A DNA stretch of 64,000 nucleotides from Guadua angustifolia (lineage: Eukaryota > Streptophyta > Magnoliopsida > Poales > Poaceae), in contig CM070503.1 in NCBI GenBank assembly GCA_036346375.1, forward strand, positions 992,001 to 1,056,000, in the 5' to 3' direction. Positions within the stretch are counted from its first letter, which is position 1. The number at the start of each line of letters is the position of its first letter. A program made the translations under genes and the position numbers. Of this stretch, positions 54,540 to 64,000 are shown in pieces. The notes under the pieces are model-generated. The model had not been told where the DNA came from. It worked only from the letters and a program-made list of their open reading frames with translations, and did not search any database.

Positions 54540-57500
54540 GAGCTGGTCGATGTTCCATGAATTGGGAGCTTCATGTACGTCTTCCATGGCAAAGGCGGAC
54601 AATTTCGGGCGATGTCGGCCGAGACGGCAATAGTGAATGGTCCTTCCCATTTGGGTGAGAGCTTGTTAGTTTTTGACAAGTCCCGAATTCAGAGGACAAA
54701 AGTCGCCAACTCGCAAGGGTCGCGGTCGGATTGCCTTGACCGCGTGCTTGCGGAGCGCCTGTTGGTAGACGGCTGATCGGAGCTGCGCCTTGAGGCGGAA
54801 TTCTTCAGCGAGATCGAGGTCTAGGCGACGCTCACGACCTTGGTGAATGGTATCGACCAAATGGACTCTTGGGGATCCGAGAACGATTTCAAGGGCAAAG
54901 ACGGCCTCCGCGCCATAGACGAATTGGAATGGCGTTTAGCCAGTAGCTTCGGCTTGTCAGGAGTCGCGTCACGGACGGAGGACGGAAGAAAGCTAAATCC
55001 ACCTCCATGACCCGCCTTTGCGGCAGAGATCTCTCAAGACCCTTTTCTTGATCCTGGAGTAATTGGCCGTTCGCTTTTCTGGTGCTCCATTGCTCTGCTG
55101 GATGGACTCAGAGGCGGCATATTTTTGTGCCAATGTCCTCGCAGATGGGCCTCAGAACAGTTATTTGGTGAATCTGGTGCCGTTGTCTGTGATGAGGCGA
55201 TTAGGTACCCCAAAGCGCGTCACCACATTACTGCGGAAAAATCTTTTGGCCGCTTGAGCCGAAATAGTTGAAACGGGCTCGGCCTCGATCCACTTAGAGA
55301 AAGTGTCGATTGCGACGAGCAAGAATTTGCAACCTTTTCGACCACGGGGGAATGGCCCGAGGATATCAGACCACCAGGTCGAGAATGGCCATGAGAGTGG
55401 GATGGTTTGCAAGGCGAGGTCGGCCGGTGGGACTTACGAGCGTGAAATCGCACGCCTCGGATAAGTTGCCACGATCGCCTGAAAGGCCTAGTAGTCATTG
55501 GCCAATAGTATCCCAACCGAATGCTTTGCTCACGAGCGTCCGAAGGATGAGTGGTCTCGCATTCCTTCATGGATATCTCTGAGAAGGAACTCGCCTCTTC
55601 CCGAGATATGCACTTTGAGAGGACTCTGCTGCTTCCTCATGCAGATACAAAGGCGCCGTCTACTACCTTGTAAATGATGATCGCCTTTGAGCCGGAACGC
55701 TGCTCGGCTTCCTCGCAATGTCCCATGGCGAAGCATCGATGAATGGCGCCATCCATTCCAGACCTTGCTCGAGGAAGGAGACGCCATCAAGACGCCTCGA
55801 TGCCTCCTCTACGAGGGAGTGGAGGGCTTTCGCTTGATCTTTCGAGCGCCCGGTCGCGGGCATCAGGGTGTTGCCTCTCACTGAGGGAATGGAGGGCTTG
55901 TGATAGCCTGACTAGCGCCCTCGAGGCGAAAGATCTCGCGAGGAACCGACCTTGGATAGTTGGCTCAGTGAATTATCCTTCCCGGGATGTAGAGTACTTC
56001 AAATTTCAAGTACCGCCTCCATCTTCCTCACTTCAACCAAGTAAAGCGCCATTGAGCGATCGAACACCGATACTCTTTGTTGACTTGGTTGATGACCACC
56101 GTGAATCGCCTTCACAAGAAGTCACCGGACTCGAGCGCCTTGACGCCGTGAGTCCGGCCAGAGGCTTTCATACTCCGCCGCATTGTTCGCTAAGGGAAGT
56201 GTAATTGAATGACGATCGAGCCGTTCTCGGGGACACAAAGATAACGCCACTTCGAAGCTCAATGCTCGGGACCCGTCAAGTACATGGTCCAATGACCGGC
56301 CCTCAGATTCATGGTCCTTGGTGGCGGGTCAAGGGTTCGCCCACTCCACCACAAAGTCCACCGTAACTTGAGATTTGATCGCGGCGCGGCAGAGAAGTGG
56401 ACATCGAACTCCGTGAGTTCCATGGCCCACTTCGCTATCCCATACCGGGCGCCCGTGATTTTTAGGATCTCCTTGCGGAAAGTCGGTCGGACAACGACCT
56501 TGTGAGCTTGGAAGTAGTGGCGCAGCTTCGATGCGACGGCGGCAATGAAAAGACTCGACCTGTGGTACGCTCCTTTGGTCCGTGCAACACTCGCCGACGA
56601 ATATAAGGCCATTGCCCTTCTCGCTCTATCACAAGATCTGCGCTTACTACCGGGCGTCATTGCGAGGTATAAGAGTGGTCTCCTCTACCTTGGCGTGGCA
56701 GATCGGGGGTTGATGTGCATCGCTTCAGCTCCTCGAATGAGCTGTTAGCTTCGGCCCCGTCGTGCGAAACCATCGTGCTTAGCGCTAGCGTCTTAAAGAA
56801 GGGCAAGCCAGCTCCCGAGCGAGAAATGAAGCAATTTTAAAGTCGCCATTCGCCCCTCCAGGGCTTTGAATCTCTTTACCGAGTTTGGGGTCGATTCTTC
56901 GATGGCTTCGATCTTTTCCTGGTTGGCGCCGATGTCTCGCGTCCGATAACGCATCTTGAAACACTTTACCGGATTTTACACCAAAACGACTTTTCGGGTT
57001 ATGCTTATTCGATGCCTCACGAGGTTACAAAAGGTCTCCTCAAGGTCGGATATATGGCCCGAGGATTTTACTCTTAACTACGATATCATCTACATATACC
57101 TCCGTGTTCCTACCCTATCCGCTGCCGTGAAGGTCTTTTGCATCAAGCCGAAGAATGTCGCCTGCGCCTGCACTCAAAAGACATGGTCGTAGCGTAACGC
57201 ATCAAGGGCGTGATGAAGAAAGTCTTCTCCTCATCCTCGAAGCAGACTAACTGGTGATAACCCGAATATGCGCGCCCGTAAAGCCCATTACTCGATTCAT
57301 GCGGCGGCCCACCACCGGTCGATGCGCCGGTAGAGGGAAGTTGTCCTTCGCACGCAGCGTTTAAACCAAGGTGGTCGACGACGCGCCCATTTGCCCCTTC
57401 TTCTTCTTGACGATCACCGGATTCGCCACCAATTGCAGCCCGACTTCACTGATGAAGCCGCTTTGAGGAGCTTTTCGAGTTCCTCCCGATGATTGCCTGC

Positions 57501-58250
57501 GTCTAGGAAAATCGCTTCGAGCCTCGGGCGCAAGAGTTTTTTCAGTCGACCACCAACAGGCTCGATCACCTCCTTGGGACCTCGGGCATATCGGACGGTT
57601 CCCAGCGAACACGTCCGAGCTCCGCCAGAGGAAGGTGATGAGCTCGAAGTTCCTATTTGGGGTCCAAGGAGGACCCTGATGGAGGACCTTGGTCGGGTCG
57701 GCCTCGCCGAGAGGGACCGCTTGGTTTCCTCCGGGCGGAGGGTGACTTTAGGCCGAAGGTCTTGCTGCTGGTTTCCGGGCCACGCTGGGCAACTACCCGA
57801 CCATGTCGAGGACTTCTCATCGCAGCTCGTGGTCGCTTTCAGGTCGCCCTCACGGTGGCACGCCTTTAGGTTCGGGACCTTTAGGCATTGATAGGCGTGA
57901 TGCGTGGCGTGCCATGAACTTGAGAGGGCCGACCGCCAGGATGGCGTAGGTGGGCCGTCTCAAGTCCACTATCAAACCATCACCACCGGAAGTTCGCGGT
58001 GTCCCCGAACGTTACGGGCAGGACGATCTGGCCCAAGGGCTTGATCGAGGTGCCGGGGACAATCCCGAAAAACGGGACCGCGATGTTCTTGATCCTGGAA
58101 CGAGGGACTCGTGATCTCGCCCAAGACCGAACGGATATGAGGTCCGAGGAGCTCCCGCCACGATCAACACACACGGCCGACTTTTGCGTTGTTGATGGTG
58201 GACTCACGACCAACGGAGCTTCGGGTTTAGTCATTCCAAGGGACAATCAT
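54540..58250 (-). pseudogene. Broken gypsy pol (protease, RT, RNase H, integrase)
   Basis: On the minus strand a protease-region segment FFGIVPGTSIKPLGQIVLPV (about 58120) is followed by RT (LVANPVIVKKKKG, about 57430; active site VYVDDIVVKSK, about 57090). The RT/RNase H connection follows (LRHYFQAHKVVVRPTF, about 56530; AKWAMELTEFDVHF). Integrase follows (WWSDILGPFPRGRKGCKFLL and FSKWIEAEPV, about 55370-55270; FGVPNRLITDNGT, about 55210), and then an integrase tail (KLSPKWEGPF, about 54650). Frames change repeatedly, so no intact polyprotein remains. Confidence 0.85.
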
Positions 58251-58879
58251 CCTTGAGAACGTGATGGGCAACTTCGACCATCTGAGCCGGCAGACGGGGC
58301 CCGCCATGAGCGACGTGGTCGACCTCCTCCAGGCTATCTTCAAATCCTTCGGGACTTATAGGCCGAGAGCCCCGAATATGACGGCGATGTGGTTATGGGG
58401 TTCCTGGTAATCCATGTCGTCGGCGGCGGCGGCGGGGCCTTTGCCTTTGCTGCTCTCCCCCTTGCTTGGGAGAGTCGGCATGGGGCCATCGCCATTGTAG
58501 AACTTCTTCAGACGATATGCCCAGTCCATAGCTTCGGAGGTCGGGCCACCACCGTGGAGCGCGTGGCGGTCACCCTTGGGGCGCCCTTCGCGCGACCTCG
58601 GCCCTCCCGACCTTGGTCGTTTTCGCTTGGTCGTGCTGTCGCCGTTGCCGTTTCACTGGCGCGGCCGACCACGGCCACCCAGGCCGCCGAGAGCATGCGG
58701 AGCGAGCTGGCGCCCGCTCGACGGCCAGCGACTATGTCCAGCTGTAGCGCTTTCTTCTTCTTCTTGACTTTCCTCTCCGCCGAGCCCGGGGGCCTCTTGC
58801 TCGAGGCGCCCTCCAGGCCGGGCTGAGGCGGCAGCTTGCCCTCGTCGAGTGCCTTTTTCCATTGCACGGCTTCGGCGTT

Positions 58880-60100
58880 ATAGCGTGGGATCGGCCATAC
58901 AAATCTCGCTATTTATTGTGTCGGGTAGATCTCCAAGTCTTGTGTGAAGCGGACGCCCTGACCGAACTTGAAGGCCGGACCACCGCCTCGTCCGAGATGC
59001 TTGGGATGGAGTTCTTACCTTTATGAACCTTGGACGGAGTCGCAGCCGCTTCCTTGTCCGCTTGGATGAGCCGCCGAGGTCGCGCCAAGGTTCAAGCAAG
59101 CGAGCAACTTTGAAAGTTCGCCATGAGGGCCTCCGAGTTGCCTCCACGAACGGATCGACCCTCCTTCGTTGAAGAGCTGGTTCTGGCGGAGCCGCCGAGG
59201 ACCGTGGGGAGGTAGTTAGCTATGACCCCTCGTCTCGCCGGCCACTGGATGGCGGTGGAGTAGATCGAGATGAATTCGCTGGGGTTTTGGGTCCCGCTGA
59301 AGCGCTTCGATGTGGCGGGCTTGAATTTGTTTTCGCCATCCGACGTCACGCGGAGGGACGCCGAGAAAGCCTGCACCAACGGCCATCATGGCGAGCCCTC
59401 CGAGTGTGATGGTCGTGGTGACCGACTCAGCGCGTCCTCGGCGCGCAAGGTAAAGGCGAGAACACGCCTCATGCCGGCGGCGACGGCGCGGGTTCGGCGC
59501 GGCGATACGGAGCGCTCACGGAGGGCCGGGCATGCCCACGAGCCCGCGAGGCTGCCCGGATGGACTCAACCTCCTCCCCGTGTTGACGCGCTTTCGGTTC
59601 CCCGAAAGTGGCTTCGAGGCCCCGCCAGGGATGGCGCTTAACATCCCGGAAGGATCCGGCCCCGAACGCCGAGGGGTCCCGGAGCCCGGCGTCGGCGGAC
59701 AAGCTTCTCCATATTTTCAGCCACGAGGGCCCCATGGCCGCCCAGTCCGCCTTGGTTGGCGAAGCTCGAGGTTGCGCGACGATCGCCGCTTATGGCACGG
59801 TCGCCGGCGCTCGAGGAGCGGGCCGGAGGCGACCTTGAAGGGCGGCGGCGAGACGACGCTGGGGAATGCGAGCTGGGTCTCGCGAGCCGGTCCCGACAAG
59901 CCGCTCCGCCACCGTTGGTGGTGGACATCCGTCGGATCCGCTCGGAGGACTCCGGTGTTTCGCCCGCCGCCGGATTGGCGAGGAGAGGGGTCACGGAGAT
60001 GCTTCCGTTCCGTGGTCGCTCTCCTCCCCGCCATGCGACACGGCGGGAAGACCAGACCGTGACGGCGACATCAAGTGGTGTCGTATGACGCGTCTCTTGG
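58880..60100 (-). pseudogene. Broken gypsy gag
   Basis: The clearest segment is on the minus strand at 59379-59092: KRFSGTQNPSEFISIYSTAI, then a region with NYLPTVLGGSART and LMANFQ. This is the retrotransposon gag core. The surrounding frames are shifted and GC-rich. Confidence 0.7.
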
Positions 60101-60391
60101 CCGAGCTCCAGCGCGGGGCGATCCGATCCGTCGATAGGCCGCCAGATTCATCCTCGGCAGCGGGGTATCCGGCCATGCCAGCGAGGAACGCTCAAGATCA
60201 TGCGGCACCGAGAAAGACTCCTGCCGGTGTGGCCTTCCAGATCGGCCACACCACCCATGCCGTCGCCGGCGTAGTATCCATCGCCGTCCTCCACATCATC
60301 GAAGACGCAGAGGTCCTGATTGTCCTGAGAGTTTGGCATCCTCAAGGTGTCCCTGCGTATGATTCTCCGGCCCCTCACGGACGGCGCCAGC

Positions 60392-61051
60392 TGTCGACGA
60401 TTCGGGACAGGGTCCCCCGCCGAGCTTACTTGTTGAATGGGGATCAACTTGGAGCCCCTTTTCCGCAAGAGTTGTACGTCTGAGAGTATGCCGGGCAATG
60501 GGATGAAGGTATATCGGACAATCGTGAGACACAGGGGGTCGTTTTTATCCGGTTCGGGCCTCTCACGGGAGATAACAACCCTACGCCGCATGATTGCACT
60601 AGCATGCGAAAAGTGGGTTACAATGCGCTTGTTCTGGAGGCTCTGAACGATCCTAAGGACTCTTCTTAAGCAAGCGATGTGTGTGTGTGTGTAGTAGAAT
60701 GTTCAACCTCAAAGACATCGTGGAGGGGTATTTATAGAGGATTACAAGAGACAAATCATTTATTACGAGGCGCCATCAGAGAGGACGACTGAAGAGCAGT
60801 TGCCGCCACACGGGCATTACGCGACGCGGCACAGTGGCGAAGACCTAAGTCATGCGGACCGTGTGGCGGATATGATCCAGCGCGATCCTTGAGCATTTAA
60901 TGCCACGTCGCTTTAGTCGAGGACCCCGAGCGGGAATCTTCGGGGCCGAGAGTCGCGAAGGTCGGACTTATGTAACATCATATGGGCAAGATCTTGGTGA
61001 TGGGAACTGGTTTCAATGGTCGCCTTGGTACAAGCGGCCCAATCCCCGACA
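60392..61051 (-). repeat. 5' LTR of the gypsy element
   Basis: This 660-bp partner of 49397-50067 ends TGTCGGGG on the minus-strand start side. In plus orientation it contains GGTATTTATAGAGG, a possible TATA region when read on the appropriate strand. Confidence 0.9.
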
Positions 61052-61814
61052 ATTTTGTTTTTCAAATTCTTTTGAGCTAAGGATTCTTATGTAAAATTTT
61101 CATCTCAAAATATTTCTCCCGGAATTTACAAAAATTCTAATATTCAAAGTACTAGTTTTCAACTCTCTATTTTTGAATTTTTAAAAATTCCTCACATTTG
61201 ATCATCATCTGAAATTTTTAGAGAAATATAATAAGTATGTCCGGAATCTCCACAAAAAATTTCAAAATTTTCTAACGTCGTTTGTACTATTTTTCAGCCG
61301 GTTCAAACTTGTCGATCAACGTTTCATCTACATAGTATCAATGTTTGAATTTTTAAAAATTGCACAGATCTGATAATCATCTGAAATTTTTATGAGAACA
61401 TCTCTAATGTGGCAGGAACCTACAAAACAAATTTCAAAAATTTTCGGCGTCGGTTGAACCAATTTTCAGTCAGTCCAATTTGGACGAATTTTGGGCAAAT
61501 ATCGGTGAATTTCGGGGTATTTTCGGCGAATTTTGGAAAATCAAACCGGATTTAAATTTTGAAATTTGAATTTTGAATCTTCTCCGGCCGAAATTACCGA
61601 ATTTCGACCGAAATTTCGGATTTCGGCCTGTTCCGAATTTTTTTGTCAATGGAAAAGTTCATCCCTGGCTAGTACAGCATTCATCGACCGACCGGGCACT
61701 AGAAAGAACATGCTCGATCCTCCCATGTCGTACTAGTGCAGCTACTGTACTTACTAAAGTGGATTCCCGAGGAGACCATTCCATTAGACCAAACATGCAT
61801 TAATTCGCCAGCCT

Positions 61815-62062
61815 GCAGCTACTCTCAATCCTACTAAATCGATCTCCACTCCAACTAGTCACGATAGCTCCACCCTCGATTCACTGCAGGCTAGCTAGCT
61901 AGGTTTACCAATAACCAAACAAACAAAATTTTCATTCACATCCTGCATGATTAGGCATCCAGATAGATAGATATATATTTCATCAGAAAAAAGGAACTCC
62001 GACCGACGAACATCAGATTGATTTTTAGACAGCTTTTTGGATTCTGAACCCGCATGCATGCA
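61815..62062. repeat. Segmental duplication, second copy, right part
   Basis: The stretch matches 37715-37955: CTAAATCGATCTCCACTCCA, GTTTACCAATAACCAAACAA and TGATTTTTAGACAGC. Confidence 0.88.
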
Positions 62063-62064
62063 CT

Positions 62065-64000
62065 AGCCACTAGCTACTCGATCGATCCCCTTCCCCTTGG
62101 TTCGTTCGGATTGCTGTTCCGGCCGGCGATCGAATATAATTGCGCGCCAATTGGGTCACTGTGTGGTAGGCTTGCTGTCCAATCACTCGGCCGGCCGGTG
62201 CGCAAGATTTGCAATATGTAGTAATAACCTATTATACAAGAATCGCTTGCGATTAGTAATTCTTCCAGATCGATCGAAGTATTTGGACTCTTAGGATAGT
62301 ATTTGTTGTGCCATCACAACAATACATATATCCTCTATTTGGGCGCACATTTCTAGATAAAAGAAATATAATTTCAATTCAAGTTGTAATTTCTCAAACA
62401 TAATTTGTAAAAGCAAATTTGACTGATAAGAACTACGTAAAGCATAAGTAATACTCATAGTCCTTCGTAAACAACGAATCATCCAATTCATACCATAACA
62501 GACACAACACAGTTTTTGCCAACTCGTGGCAAATCAAATAAAATCAAGCATTTTAAAAATAATAAAACATCTAACTATTGTCTGTTCACCAAGTTTCCCA
62601 TAACAGCAAGTATGACTTTTCGAAAGATTTTCACTTTGCAGAGGTGTACAGCTTTACCCACAAGAAATGATCAACTCTTTATGCAAACTATTATCACACT
62701 TTTTTTGGTGTGCCATAGAGATATCGTAACATAACTGTTACATTACAAAGACCTAATTTTGCACCAGCTCTGGTGATGAAAAACCCTTGCTATGGCAGCA
62801 AAAACTCATAGCAAAGTCATGATATTTCTCCACATAGCAAGGCGTACACCGTTGTATCGGTAAGCGTTATTCCCAACACCTCGGTGAGGGCATCCCTTCG
62901 AGCAAACCTTAATCGGAGAGCTCGTACTACTCCAGGTACTCCACCCTTCCAAAGTGCAAAGCTAAACCTACGTATTTTAATAGGTTAAGGCTATCATGTA
63001 CCAGCACTTGTGGTTTTATGAATTTCCTTTAGATCATACAACACTACATTCAGTCCTTAATTCGACATGGGCAATAATCTCCCACTACACTACGTGCAAT
63101 TCCTTGTACACCTCCTGGCTATTGCCAATAATTGCCCGCATCAAAACATAGTTTTACTTTTAAGTTTTTAGCCAAAATACCAGTAACCATAAGTGTCATA
63201 TCAAACCTTTTAAAATACTCAAGAAGAAATTTTAATCTAACTATCTAAATTGTCGCTACTAAAGCATGACTAAGCATGTTCAATATGTAATCGCGTATAC
63301 TTATGTTGACATTATTTATTGCATAACCCTATTATATTGTTAATAAGGTTCACATATACATACTTATCAAAGAAGTTCTATAAGATAACAGGTATATCTA
63401 CCAATACCAAAATATAGTAAATTTATAAAAAATACACGCATGTATAAATTGATTTTAGTAAAACAGAGAGAAAATTAAATACTGAGATCAATATGATCAA
63501 AGGGGGTGCTTGTCTTACTTAATTATTATTTACGATGAAGTCGTGGTTGCAGTTGACGTAGTCGACGATGGAATTAGTGATATCGGATTCTACACGTTGT
63601 TCCACAAAAATATAGCAAAGAATAAACTTTAATAAGGACAAAAAGAATATGGATAGAAAACCAAATAAAGACTTTCTATAGAAAACATGCGTGGTTTTAA
63701 GGTCGGGGTTCATGATTTTATGTCATAGCATTTTAGACCGCCCTTTAATCTTTTTCATTATCAATAGATTTAGGTTATATTCATGAAAAGTGACTTGATT
63801 TTAACAAAATATTTTTCTTTATTTTACGAATTCAAGAGCATAAAATTATGTATTTATATATATAATTTCGAATTCAAGAGGCAAAAATTATTTGGATTAA
63901 TATTAAACCATTTAATCACCTCATGGTATACCATGTGTATACCCATTAGATCACCTTAAGTATTTTGGTATATTACAGTAGATTACTGACTAAATGATTT
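62065..64000. other. AT-rich DNA, no gene seen
   Basis: No coding exon was recognised. The part at 62760-63160 has a more even base composition (CTCGGTGAGGGCATCCCTTC, AATAATCTCCCACTACAC) and might be an old retroelement piece, but no LTR pair or coding motif supports it. Confidence 0.45.

Larger units (their letters stand above)
49397..61051 (-). mobile_element. Tat-lineage Ty3/gypsy LTR retrotransposon, full length, degenerate
   Basis: The target duplication is ATTTT (49392-49396 and 61052-61056). The LTRs are 60392-61051 (5', minus strand) and 49397-50067 (3'). On the minus strand the 5' LTR is followed by a primer site region TGGCGCCGTCCGTGAGGGG, and the 3' LTR is preceded by a polypurine tract (CCTCGGGGGCTAG). 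Order is gag, protease, RT, RNase H, integrase, then 3.5 kb with an antisense ORF. This layout is that of grass Tat elements such as RIRE2 and Grande. Many frameshifts and stops are present. Confidence 0.9.
48302..61667. mobile_element. hAT-like element carrying a nested Ty3/gypsy element
   Basis: An exact 8-bp duplication GCTAGTAC (48294-48301 and 61668-61675) encloses the block. Terminal similarity is weak (GGGGTTCAAAAAC versus reverse complement CAGGGATGAACTTTT). Subterminal AAATTCAAA/CGGATTTGG words on the left and AATTTTGAAATTTG/CGAATTTCGG words on the right look like two ends of one element. Without the gypsy insertion it is about 1.7 kb. No transposase was recognised in 48302-49391 or 61057-61667. 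Confidence 0.7.

Noticed and set aside
50411..60088. Many long overlapping frames in the GC-rich gypsy interior
   Set aside because: Most are shadow frames of decayed gag-pol or the antisense ORF; only segments with recognisable motifs were kept.

Overview
This is plant nuclear DNA, most likely from a grass of the Oryza group. That placement rests on the intron-rich plant genes, the types of miniature transposon (Stowaway, Tourist, MULE-like and hAT-like), a Tat-lineage Ty3/gypsy element carrying an antisense ORF, and the LINE type. The species call is inference. No organelle, bacterial or viral genes are seen.

Only two host genes look functional, and they converge tail to tail. On the plus strand, 152-6497 holds the last sixteen coding exons (458 codons) of transportin-1, a karyopherin-beta2 nuclear import receptor. 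On the minus strand, 24438-15536 holds a complete ten-exon gene for a FAB1-type phosphatidylinositol-3-phosphate 5-kinase with no FYVE domain (about 1,509-1,539 residues). All exon joins in both genes are in frame with GT/AG borders. The introns carry a Stowaway MITE, a Tourist MITE, a GC-rich insertion and a 2.1 kb gag-only LTR element that itself holds a Tourist MITE.

The 9 kb between the two genes holds a 5.0 kb Ty1/copia element (7215-12234, TSD TCTTC) whose LTRs are nearly identical but whose coding region is badly broken. From 25 kb to the end no intact host gene was found. That part is a transposon graveyard: a MULE-like MITE; AT microsatellites; a frameshifted fragment of an ABCC-type ABC transporter gene; two Helitron-like elements in opposite orientation; several hAT-like elements with 8-bp target duplications; and a minus-strand L1-type LINE split by a hAT-like element and a hairpin MITE.

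The right end is a three-level nest. A roughly 460-bp segment at 37.5-38.0 kb occurs again at 47.97-48.13 kb plus 61.82-62.06 kb. That second copy is split by a hAT-like element (TSD GCTAGTAC), which is split in turn by an 11.66-kb Tat-lineage Ty3/gypsy element (TSD ATTTT). The Tat element is on the minus strand and carries a plus-strand coiled-coil ORF between pol and its 3' LTR.

I found no CRISPR array, rRNA gene or convincing tRNA gene. I found no clearly new biological system. The most rewarding signals are the insertion order that can be read from target duplications, the gag-only element, the Tat antisense ORF and the start-stop uORF ahead of FAB1.
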